This document shows, piece by piece, positions 1 to 10,872 of a DNA stretch of 64,000 bases. A program made the position numbers and the translations under genes. The stretch spans positions 186,001 through 250,000 of the forward strand of contig JAHQIY010000013.1 of the NCBI GenBank assembly GCA_019054805.1, read 5' to 3'. Within the stretch, counting starts at the first letter, position 1; every line of letters starts with the position of its first letter. The notes below the pieces were generated by a model, which made no database searches, was not told the origin of the DNA, and saw nothing but the letters and a program-made list of their open reading frames with translations. Origin of the DNA: Brachionus manjavacas (taxonomy: Eukaryota; Rotifera; Eurotatoria; Ploima; Brachionidae).

Positions 1-3000
1 AACTCACGCGCCAACTCACGCGCTTGGCTCTCATTGATGTTTGCGTTCAACTTTTTGATTAGCCGACAGTTGAGGTTCAACTTGAACTGATAGTCGACGC
101 ACTCTGCATGTTGATCTTTGATTTTTTGAATTTGCTCGCAATTTTGAGCATCGGAAAATTGCATCATTTTCAAGTGACCAATGTTGTCAGTGGGATACAA
201 AATTTGGTCGAGCATTTCTTTTAGTTTGCCAATTGACATGGAATAGTGGCACTTGGAGTCTTCGTAGAGCTTTTCCAAGTAGCTCAAATAGGCCATGATT
301 TGTTTGTTGGTGCGAGCGGGCAGACCAGTGTCGCTTGGCTCGCTGCTCAGTATGTACGGATGGCCAAAGTAGTGTCCGAGTGGAATGCGCGCTTTCACAA
401 TGTTGCTCGAGTGCGCCACAAAAATCAACTTTACATAGCGACAAATTGGCGGCGGCTGCAAATCGTTCAGAACTACGGACTGTGAGCTGATGTCCGTGGA
501 CAGGCAAAGACGCCTGCTGTCCTTTTGCTCTTTGTTCAGCCAAATGTCAACGCTCACCGACGATATGTCCGAACACGAGCCGATCTCCAAGTCGCTCAAA
601 CACACCGGAAAGCCAAAGTCAAGGATGGCAAAGTGCTTGGACATGGGCTCCATTCGATCGATGATCATGTGCTGCGCCGGGTTCATGCTGAATATGCTGC
701 TGAGAACAGTTGTGTCCAAGCCGACGTCGGCATTTGTTTCGTGACAAATCGAATTGGTGATTATTGAATAGTAATCGGGCAGAATGTACAGCGAGTTTTG
801 TTGCTTGAGTCCATTTTTTTCTATGGTCGAGCCGCTGCTCGACGAAACTGACCTGTAATTGAGAGGCAACACTTCGATTAGTCCCGAACTAGGCGACACC
901 AACGAGGCCGTGTCTTCGAGCGAAGTGTACAGATTGGACGAGTTGTGCGCCGCCGCAACACATGTCTGATTTTGGTTAGTTGCGAGGCCCACCGATCCGA
1001 ATGAAAAGCTGAACGGATTCGATGTTGTTGCTGCTGCATGTGACATTTGGGCATGCTGCTGCAGAATTGAGGCCGAATGGCTCGACAATTTGGCGTGTCC
1101 ATTGCTGCTGTCCATTTGCAAGCACGAGTCCAGGTCGAACAACCTGGGCTCGAATATTAGACCGGACAGATTGCATCTCATGCGCAGCAGTGTACTGTAC
1201 GAGTCGTATTTATGAGCTAGAACTTGGTCGTTCAAAAGACTCAAACATTTTGCATATGTCATGTCCGAGTCCAAGTGCATGCATTCGTTTAAGAGGACAA
1301 AAAACCAATTCATCGAACAGCTGCTCGAAAAGTTTTTCAACTGAGCCAAGCTTTCTAGCAGACAATTGAGAAGCTTGATGGCCAGAAGCATTTTCCTCGA
1401 GCTAAACACTGGACTAAGAAGAAAAGTGAGCAGCAGAGTTGCCTTGCGCGACGTCGATCTGGTGCCCTTGATGTAGCACACTTGAACGAACTGGTCCAAA
1501 TGTTGCTCGAAAAACGAGAATATTTCGGACAAATAGTCCGAGTTTGTGTTGCCCATTTGGTTGTAGAACAGCCAGTTAATGATGTCCATTAGTTTTAGCT
1601 GGCAGTCGGGCGATTTTACTTGGAACAAGTGATCAATGATTGATTTAAAAAACGAAGCTCGCGACAACATTAGGCCTCGTTCAATATTTTCGTACTGTAG
1701 GCCATTGCGCTTGTACTTTCTAATCGTTAGCTGAACTTTTTGCAGCAGCGATACCTCCTTGTAGCCGCACGCTTCTGGCTCCACAGCTTTTTCTCGCACG
1801 GCTCTCAAATTAAAATAGAACAAATTGGACCGTGTTTCGTACAAACGTGGCGAGCATACTGTTATCAAATAGGTTTTCGAGTGAGATGCATCTAGAAATT
1901 GCCTCACGTCTACAGGCCCGTAGATTAGTTCTTTTTTTTCGCCAAGGCTTAAATGAGAAAAATGAATCATTTAACTAGAAAAAATTTTTTCGCTTTTTCG
2001 TTTCTACTTGAAATCAATGCTAGAATCGACGCGATTAGCTTCGACGCGTTTCTGTCTCCAGATGCTTAGCTCATGGACACAATTTACTTCTTTGCTGAAT
2101 TTAAGCTTTATCTGAAAGCAGCCTATTTGAATCGGCTTGTTCAAATAAATTTCTATGCTCAAATTCTCGGGCTGGCTTTGCAGAACAGTGTTGTTGATGT
2201 ACTTCCATGATTTTGTAAAATTGGCCGTCTCGGCCAAAATGTGCTGCGGGTGTTTGCGCTGATGTTGCTGTTCGGCCAATACTAAACTCCAACAAGCTGG
2301 CAGTTTGGCAGAAAAATTCGTTTTTAGTGAATCGAAAATTGTCAGACTGTGAAGAATGGATAGGTTCTTGAGAAAAAAATATTAATTTCATGCTCAATTG
2401 GTAGCGTGCCGTTTGTCAAAGAAAAAATAAGCTTATTCAAATTAAATTTTTTTTCATTAAAGTCTAATTTTCTTATTTGAAAATAGGATTTTTGTTCTAG
2501 GGATTTTAAACAAACTTTTTGATTTCTAAGCCTTATAAAGTTAAAGTAAAATCATTCAAATAAATAAATTTTTTATTGTATGAAAATGTGATTGTACAAA
2601 CAGATTCGGGTCAGTTCAGAATGGATCAAAGTCCTTCTTTTCTGAAAATCATTCAATGAAGATTTTTTCTTTTTTCGCAGAAAGAAACTACATCTAGTCT
2701 CGCTCCTCAGGTCTCTCGCTGCAGATTATTATTATTAATATTATTCTTTATTTTCAAATTTTTTGTTATTTTCTTTATTCAATGCATCAGAATGAAATAA
2801 ATTAAAGATTGGTAATGCTTTGTTATTAACTAGTCGATCATTTAAAAAGCTCTAGATCAATAAATCATTATTTTTAATAAAATAATTACATTATATATTC
2901 TATTAAAAAATACATAATTGACATCTAATCTATTCAAAAAGTTTTTTTGATTACTAATTGACTTTTTGAATCGATCCTGATTAACCCTTATCCGTCGAAA

Positions 3001-6000
3001 ACTGGTTCAAAAGTGACTTAGCACTACGTTGTTAACGAAACAAATTATACAATTAGTTTTCATTTAATAAATTGCTTATCCCTTTTTTGGAATTAAAAAA
3101 AAAACCGCTTTACTTTTCATCCTTTTTATATTTTTTATAATTGAAGTATTGTTTTCAAATTAATGAATTTTTCAATTTTTTTTATTTATTTATTTATTTG
3201 TTAACTGTACCGAGCTAAAGCTACTTCAGAATAAAAATTAAAATTAAAATTAAGTTAAGTAATATTAAAAATTAAAAAAGTTAAGTTTTAGAGTTAAGTT
3301 TTGTATTTGAGACTGTAAGTAATTTAAGTTTATTAAAAGCCTCCTAATGCATGATGCTGGAGGGAGTATCATATTTAAATCTGAGGATAGATCTGACTGC
3401 TGCATTCTGAATTGCTTGTAACTTTTTGATATTATTTTCTGAAAATGAATTCAAGCAAGGAAACGAATAGTCTAGAATTGAACCAACTAAAGATTTATAA
3501 AGATTTCCCAACGTTTTTTGATTAAGACCCCATTTTTTGTTTGACAGAATCTTAATTAGATTTAGCCTTGTATTGCAACCTTATTATTTTTTAAATCCAA
3601 AAATGTAACTCTGCATCATCTCTATCAAGAAATAACAATTTATTTCATAGTATCAGAAAGTATCAAAAATTGATCAAATACTTCAATTTGCCTATACTAA
3701 TTAAGACATTGCCAGAGAAAAAAATGAGTCTTAATCAAAATACACTATAGGAAATTTAGATGAATCTATAGTTGGATCAATTTTAGACTATTTTTTTCCT
3801 TGCCTAAATTCATTTTCATAAAAAAATATCATAAAATAACAAGCAATTCAGAATAAAGCAGTTAGATATATGCTCAAATTTGCTCAAATGATACGTCTTC
3901 AAACACTATGTAACACGAGACCTTAAAAAACTTCAATTTGACTTCATTGTGCAATCGCTTCAAATTTGTAAACATGTGACAAATGTGAAACACTTTACTT
4001 TAAATTTAGTAAATGTTTCATTTTTTTCAACTTATTTTACTTTTTTTTTATTTTTACTTGATTTTATTATATCTAAGTTATAAAATTATTATTTATTTTT
4101 TATCTTTTATTTTATTGGAAATTGCAAACGATAAATGCAAAATATTGCAATCGAATTTTAGATTGAATTACAACTTTTGCCTACTGATGCTACGCTACGA
4201 ACTAGAGAACCAAGCCTTGAATACTAAAAACAATTCTATTAAATTTCTATCATTTTGAATTATTGAATTTCACAAAATCTTTCTAAATCGAATTTTTATA
4301 ATTAATAAAAGCTTGTAATAAAACCTATTTGTAAGATGACAGCAGCAGAATATAAAATCCCAGAAAATTGATAAAATTTTCATTAACTTAAAGCAGTCCG
4401 AGTGATTTTTGTAGGAAACAGATTTCTAAATTGATTTTTTACTCGCAAGTCTATAAATATGAGATACTGGATAAACTGTTACTAAATGTGTCATGAAAAA
4501 CCATAGTAAGAGTTTTCAATGTATAATTATAATTAAAAATAATTAAAGAATTTTTTGTTCAATGTTTTTTGAAAATTTTTAAATTTGAAAAAAATTAGAA
4601 ATTAATGATAAAAGATTTTTAGAGAAATCATTTGAACTTTGGCCATAAACATTTCTGATAAAACAAATTCTTAGTGACATGTAGAATGGAAAAATATCCG
4701 TGGTTAAAAAACAATTATAAACAATTTTGAATTTTTCAAATTGGTACTGTAAACTATTTAAGCTTTAAGTTTATTAATTTAAAGTTTAACCAAAATAGGT
4801 TTTTATTTCCAAGTTAAAATCTTTTAATTCACGCTCTGTTTGAGTTTTAACAATTTTAAAATCGATTAACTAATTTTTATAGTCAAATTTTGTTTCTTGC
4901 AGTTTTTTTACTTTATTTAAATTTTTTTATTATGTAACTATTTAGAAAGTAGTTTGTCATATGGACTTAAGAAACAAATACAAAATTGTGAATAAAATTA
5001 GCAAGTTACATAAATTCTGAAAAATTAAAAATTCATATGAGATCAAAAAAAAAAAAATTCAAAATTAGACCATCAGACTTTTTAAGATTGAACGACAATC
5101 AATTTCTAAAATTTCTAAAGGTGAAAAAAATTTTTGAAATTTTTCAAGTAAAAACAATATTACCTAATCTCCTCAAATGCAAAAAAAATATTTTAAAAGA
5201 AAAATTCTACACCAAAAAAGTGAATTAAACAAAATATTGGTTTTATGTTTTTGTGTAAATTGTATTTTTTGTCAAAGACTTAACACGCACAGCTACAATA
5301 GATTGTAAACAAAAAAAAGAGCATTAATCTTACATTTAAATTTAGAGGTGCATCGATCAAAAGCTTTTTGGAAGTGGACAATTCTGTCAAATTCAACGAA
5401 TCTGACAATTCGTCAATAAGATTTTGGCTTACAATCGGACACACTCGAGTCGAAATCATGTGCACTCTACTGTTCTCACTCACAGCACATATTTTGTCTA
5501 TGCCTTAAAAAAAAAAAGTTAATCTATTTTTACTTTTGGTCTGTTTCATGCCATACCGTAGCAATAGACCATTTTAGCAAATTTGTCATCATCAGGCGAC
5601 TTGAACTCGATCACCTTGCAGCACTTGTTCGGATCAATAATGCTTATCAAGCCGTGCTCGTTTAGAATAGCCACAAATTTAAGATCCGAATCGTCGTCCT
5701 CGATGGAGCTCACAGATATCGGCATGATAGAAACAACTTTGCAGTTGAGATTGTTGGATGGCAGCGATGTGAGTATGAATTCAGTGAGATTCAGGCGCGA
5801 GCTGGACGTTGCTGCAAGACAGCTAGGACTCGGAGAGTTTTCGGTCGGGTCGGCTGCTTTTACTTTGGCTTCACTGCTCAAAGATGAGCCACTGTTGTTG
5901 TTTGTCATAGTCGAGCCACTAGAGCTGGTCTCTTCGTGTTTGATTCTAAACAGCTTGAATGAGTTGTTCTCGTTTTGGACACTTTTAAAATTGACCAAAG

Positions 6001-9000
6001 CGCATAGATATTTTTCGTACAAATTGATTAGTTTTATTTGGAATGATGTGCGTGGCTCAGAGCTTAGATCAATCGAGGCCAGTCTAAAGCTGAGACACTT
6101 TTCGGTAAACTCGTACGACTTGAGCTGAATATCGGGCTCGTTTGAGTAGAGGGCGTTTAGCGGCCGGCAGCTCACTGTCAATATTTTGATGCTTTTTTTG
6201 TATTTGCTCTTGCTTTTGGACGCTTGGTCGCTTGTGCTCTGCGAATTGTTTGGCGTAATCTCAAATCTTACATTCAAAAAATTGCTCAAGTTCAAACTCT
6301 GCGCCGCTTTTGTGCTCGATTGAACATTTAGAGCTGCTTGAAAAGAGCCTATTTGCTTTGGCATGTTCACTTGCTGGCTCTTGGGAAGAGTAAACAAGTC
6401 AAAACTGTTTGTGTTCTGGGTCATTTTTTGATTTTCCGAGTTCAAAATCAACGAGAACATGTTGTCGAAATAGGGATTTTTGTTGCTATTCAAAAAAGTG
6501 TTCAATTGGGACTGATTGCTTTCGGCTTTGGACTTTAGTTCTTCTTGGCTCGGTTTTTTCGCTTCTTTGAGTTCGCACGCGTCGTCCGAATTGTTTTTGG
6601 TCGAGTTTTCTGAACTGAGTTGATGTTGCAGAGCGTTGTCCTTTGAAGCTGTCAAATCCGAGTCTATTTTGATGATGTTGTTCATGTATTTTTGAAATTC
6701 GGCGCCTTCGCCAAAGACAGACACGTCTTGGGTCACGAATTCAGGCACTTCCGAGCTCTTCAACTCGCTCGGATCGATTGCTTTCGACTCTCCACTCTCG
6801 GCTGCTGCTACCTCTGCTGCTACCTCTGCTGCTGAAGATAAAGGTGGTGTCGTTGTGGGCACTATTGGGGTTGTTTGTAAATTTTTGGAGCAAGAAGACT
6901 TTTGAGACGCGGACGCTTTGGTCGGCGCCGAATTCGATGTTGTTTTGTGTGCTTTGCTCGACTTTTTGTTTGATTTCGAATGATACGATCGGTAAATGTC
7001 GAAAATATTGAACGAAAAAATGAACACTTCGTCATTTATCGTAAATGAACCATACAATACGTGCTTATGATTGCGGTAATAGAAACAGAGTGAATGAATC
7101 TTTAATTTGTGTTCTTTGTTGTATTGACTTTCATTAATCAATTGAACATGCATCATTTCCTTAAAATAAAATATAAATTTTGTATCATTTTAAATTACTA
7201 AATTTAGCTTATTTGAACTCAAAAAGCTCTTTGATTTTTTTAATGTGATTTTTTTTTTAAATGCTTATCTATTATTTAAAATGGCCTTGAGTGGTAGAAC
7301 TCCTTTCGTCATTGTATCTAGAATTAACGTAATTATCCGAATTTAGTGACATGTTACTAAAAAATGAATAAATTTGATCCATTTAAAAAAAAAAAAAACA
7401 TCCGACTTTAACATAGTTAATTCAATTTTTATTTTTTAAAGAATTTTATCTAAGCTTTAACAATTGTTAATAGTTTTAAAATGTGTTCACTTTTTATTAC
7501 ATGTCACTAAAATTGAATTTTTATTTTTTTTAAAACAGTGCCCAATTTTGAATAACATGCCAAAAAACCAAAAAGCACAAGAAAGTTTGAAGAGAAAAGA
7601 AAAAAAAACATGAGTTATCATAAGAAGTCAATTATGCATTGGAAGAGCACATTTGGAAATTGGTAGGGGACTTATGATCAGGGGCTTTTTGAGCCTTCAA
7701 TCTTCAATCTTTTTTCTGAATAGACGTTATGTCATGTAATTATTGATTAACTGACTTAAAGCAAGTATTCTGAAGTACCTGTAGTCTTTGCATATTGTTT
7801 TGGAAACACGAAATAAAGTGAAAAAACCATAAACTAAAATGGAACCTATAAGTGCGTTATGGATTCCAGGGAGCGCTTTAAACCAAATTTACTCTATCAT
7901 GACACCTATAACCGATAAACTCAACTTGGGAGTTAAAGTAGAGATTTGGTCACACTTCGTTTTAATAAAAACTGGAAAGTGTGTGTATGAGGATAATACA
8001 CAGACTATCTATAAGACTCTCTGTTTCATAAGAGGTATTTGGAGAGGTTACCAGAGAAGATCATATAACTGCACATGACAGGGGACATTATGATTTTTTT
8101 TTTAATTTAGATAATTTAGGGGTGAAGATTAAAAACAAAAAAAAACAACGCATAAGACCTAAAATAAGTCAAATTTTTTTTCAAAATGTAATTTAACACA
8201 TAAAATATCTTTTTTCCATTACTAAATGTGCTCTTAACTTTTTTAATTGATTTTCGTTTTAACTTTTGAGATCTTAACTCTTTTTGAATAGAAAATTTAA
8301 ATCTAGAAGAAGAAAATAAAATTAAAAAAATACCTAGAAACTTTCAAAAGTCAGTAATTAGGAAGTTACAGTGTTGAACAAATGATTTATTTTGAATGAA
8401 TAAGGAACAAACATTTTTTTTCTAAATTTTTCATTTTTTTTTTCATTATTGACTAAATATTATTATGTATCTTTTTTATGGTTTAATTTTGATTTTAGAA
8501 AATTGACTCATGTGATTTTCACATTTCAAAAAATTAATTTTATGCATTTTTCATCATTAAAATAATTAATTTTTTTTTAATGCGTAAATCGCATTTTTAT
8601 CTATTTTAATCTCTTTTTATTTGTTTTTAATCCTCACCCATAATTTATTATTAAGAAGAAGATTCTATTTTCAAGCAGCTGACATTCAAATTTGAGGTCT
8701 AATAGCCTTCGTCAGACTTTATCGACCTCAATGATTTTTTTCTAATTAAAGCTGGTTTGTTTCATTTCAATTTCTGCAAAATAAATATTTTGTCGATAAA
8801 TTTTTTATTATCTGAGATAAAAATTTTCTAATTTTTGATGCTGCAGTTTATAATTTTGGTCACAATGAATAGAAGACAAGAGGGTTGATGGATCAATTTT
8901 ATTCTTTTCCTTGTTTTAATTCAAATATTTTAAATATTTTTTATTTGTCTGATTACAAATTTTTTATGAATTTTTTTATTCAAATTAAACAATCTAAAAT

Positions 9001-10872
9001 AAATCTACTAAAAATTTACCTTTTTTTTTTCGAAATTACCTAAATATTATCAACAGGCAAACATTTTGGCAAACACTTTTCAATTTTACACAACAAAAAA
9101 GCAAATTAAATTCTCTATCGAATGGTATATAATACCCAGAGGTCATTTTTGAAATTCAATCAAACATTTTAATATATTAAATTAATAAAATTGATGAATT
9201 TTCCATTTTTTTTCTTATTTAATTGATTCTTTGATTTTCTTGACCTCTTTGATAATAATTATGTGCCGAATATGGCAAGGCCCCCTTATTTTATACCAGA
9301 GTCGGTCGAATCTTTAAATTTATGACAGATAAAAAAATCCTGAGAAATACTGAGAAACATGTGGCACTTAGAGGCGCCTTAAAATGATTTTAATAAAAAA
9401 AATCATTGTTTTATTTCAAATATTTTTTGATAGGTATAAAAGGATATAAGGATTAAAGATAGCTACGCATTAATAGTGTCACATTCAAAAATATTTAGCA
9501 ATACTTAAATTTTTTAGCATAAGATTTGGTAGGCTGTCAACGTTTAAGCACCCGATGTCCGAAAAAAATATCCTTTCTCAAAATATTTTCTTTTTTGTTA
9601 ACATCAAATTTAATTAATCCACACTGGTCTTTATAATTTGATGAATCATTTTTTTTTAATTTGTGAAAAAAGGTCATAATACATTGAACCCTAGTTACAC
9701 AATTTTCTAGTAAAAAAAAAAAAAAAAAACATCGCACATACTTTGAGTATGTCCTTAGAATCGTAGACAATGATGTGACCAGTTGAATTTGAAAGAGCAA
9801 AATAGCGCTCAGAAGATAATTCCGAAGTGCAAACAACAGTGTCCTTAGGATCATTTGACTTGAAAACCAAATTAGCAGCTTGGGTGGCTGATGTTAGACT
9901 CAAAGGCACGTTTTCGGTCAGTTCACCTCGAACAAATTGACAAATGGGTGAATGGCGTTCATGTTCGGACCACGGCTGATCGTGTTGTTCCCATGCAACA
10001 AGACACAAATCACACACAAAACAAATTGTTCTATCGTCCCCGGGATGCGTCGGCTGATGATAAAATCCAGCTTGAGCAAGAGCATCGGGCAGAACCCATT
10101 TGTAGTCCATATGAGGCCATTCATTAAAAGTAGCTCGTCGTGTAGCTTCACTACACATGTACCGCTTGTCATAGTTGTTATAGGACTGTTGAGCTCCGCT
10201 CATGTTTGAATTGCCTCCATGAAGTTGTTTTTCTATCAGGTTCGAGTCTAGTCTGTAAAGTCGATCTAACAGCAAGGAAATAATCGGAATTGAAACACAT
10301 TGAATATTGATTCGTTTAATCTCCTCCAAACATTGAGATAACAAAGTGAGTAAGCTGAAGTAGTTTTCGGTAATCTGAACAGTGAGCCAACTGGTGTCAT
10401 TTAGCTTGCATAAACAATCGCATTGAATTTGGATTTGTTTTATTAGGGCTTCAAGGCCTTGGACAGTGCCGGGCTCAATTAGCTTGAGGCTTTCGAGCAA
10501 GCTGATGGCGTCATTGAGGCCGACCTCCAGGGTTCTATAGACCACATCAGGCGTACTTGTTTGTGAAAGATTGAGCAACGATGGCTGTAGAACTGTGTCA
10601 AGCAGAAACAGGCCTTCGTTTGCAAAACGACTGCATATAGTTCGGTCGCTGACTATTATGCATTTGTCCTGGATGTTCAATATGCGAAAAAAATTCTGGT
10701 CCAAATCGATTTTGTTTGAAAAATTTATTTGCTTTAGCTTGCTTCGTGTGTTACAGTCGAACAGATGCAGTTGACTGTCATCAGTTAATATAAATAGACA
10801 ATTGAGAACACTGTTGTGCGAAACCAGACGAATCGATTGTGAGCTTAGTTCAAGCTTTAGTTCGTCATACAT
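1..10872 (-). CDS. BIRC6: BIRC6/BRUCE-type giant ubiquitin-conjugating IAP protein, N-terminal part (continues past the left edge)
   Basis: BIRC6 is a very large cytoplasmic/trans-Golgi E2/E3 ubiquitin ligase that restrains caspases and autophagy. Five exons are read on the minus strand: 10872-9742, 7159-5557, 5503-5334, 2366-2008 and 1947-1 (open to the edge); all junctions are GT-AG and phases agree. Exon 1 starts with a propeller-like segment and carries the BIR domain at about residues 242-316, with its ICFVC and His/Cys zinc ligands and the WSEHERHSP stretch. Exon 2 is Ser/Asn-rich and poorly conserved. Exon 4 has the conserved RKHPQH segment, and exon 5 a galactose-binding-like block (ILDFGF, DIWL, DISSQS, LQPPPICRYVKL) matching mammalian BIRC6. 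The C-terminal UBC domain lies outside the window. Codon use is clearly richer in G and C than in neighbouring genes. The start is the first ATG of the propeller exon; a further upstream exon is not excluded. Confidence 0.95.
3175..3600 (-). mobile_element. LINE 3' end fragment with (AAAT)n tail
   Basis: Read on the minus strand, about 3350-3590 translates to the C-terminal region of a Jockey/CR1-type reverse transcriptase: LNQKTLGNLYKSLVGSILDY, then a NIKKLQAIQNAAVRSILRF block, the usual post-polymerase module of non-LTR elements. It ends toward 3175 in a short terminal motif (CTGAAG, then GCTCGGTACAG) and an (AAAT)n tail, as expected for a 5'-truncated LINE copy. The frame is broken near the 3' end. 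It lies in a BIRC6 intron in the same orientation as the gene. Confidence 0.75.
3720..4240 (+). mobile_element. Decayed second LINE 3' fragment, opposite orientation
   Basis: The plus strand at about 3725-3890 translates, across several stops, to the same LINE segment as the neighbouring minus-strand copy: SLNQNT, FFPCLNSFS, then QAIQNKAVRYMLKFA. The downstream part to about 4240 has weak resemblance to the last residues of such a protein. The copy is much more degraded than its partner, so the end is approximate. Confidence 0.6.
7339..7545. repeat. Short terminal-inverted-repeat element, copy 1 (BIRC6 intron)
   Basis: A left end containing TTTAGTGACATG (about 7343) is mirrored by CATGTCACTAAA (about 7500). 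The right half, 7393-7545, is nearly identical to 45567-45716, running from an ACATCCGACTTTAACATAG segment to ACAGTGCCCAA. Small size, inverted ends and dispersed copies fit a non-autonomous DNA transposon (MITE). Confidence 0.6.
8184..8388 (+). repeat. Arm of an inverted dispersed repeat (copy 1)
   Basis: About 200 bp, from AATGTAATTTAACACAT to TTACAGTGTTGAACAAA, recurs as its reverse complement at 12188-12392 with only scattered differences. No coding potential is seen. The two copies bracket the BIRC6 5' exon. Confidence 0.7.

Larger units (their letters stand above)
2367..5333. other. Large BIRC6 intron filled with LINE remnants and AT-rich DNA
   Basis: This 2.97 kb intron separates the third and fourth visible BIRC6 exons, while the intron between exons 2 and 3 is only about 50 bp. 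It contains a pair of LINE 3' ends in opposite orientation (3175-3600 and 3720-4240), a short (ATT)n-tailed patch near 2690-2750, and otherwise AT-rich sequence. The open frames at 4013-4258 and 5037-5228 are AT-rich low-complexity translations without coding character. Confidence 0.7.
7160..9741. other. Large BIRC6 intron with dispersed repeats
   Basis: This 2.58 kb first intron holds a small terminal-inverted-repeat element (about 7339-7545) shared with the intron of the iron regulatory protein gene, and one arm of a 200 bp inverted repeat (8184-8388) whose mate lies upstream of BIRC6. An open frame at 7839-8078 (79 codons) starts MEPISALW; it matches nothing I recognise and may belong to a repeat. 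A run of about 18 A lies just inside the donor end (9712-9729). Confidence 0.6.

Noticed and set aside
1022..1369. Plus-strand open frame of 115 codons and several others within the first 1.9 kb
   Set aside because: The minus strand is one continuous BIRC6 exon here with clear family similarity; the others are shadows produced by its higher GC content.
2101..2397. 98-codon minus-strand frame starting MSMKLIFFSQ
   Set aside because: The conserved BIRC6 exon 4 uses a different frame over the same DNA (2366-2008), supported by the RKHPQH motif and phases on both sides.
5583..6128. Plus-strand open frame of 181 codons
   Set aside because: It is the antisense shadow of BIRC6 exon 2, whose minus-strand frame continues a conserved gene with matching splice phases.
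7839..8078. 79-codon plus-strand frame as a gene within a BIRC6 intron
   Set aside because: No family, no splice partners, and it lies among repeats; composition alone is not enough.
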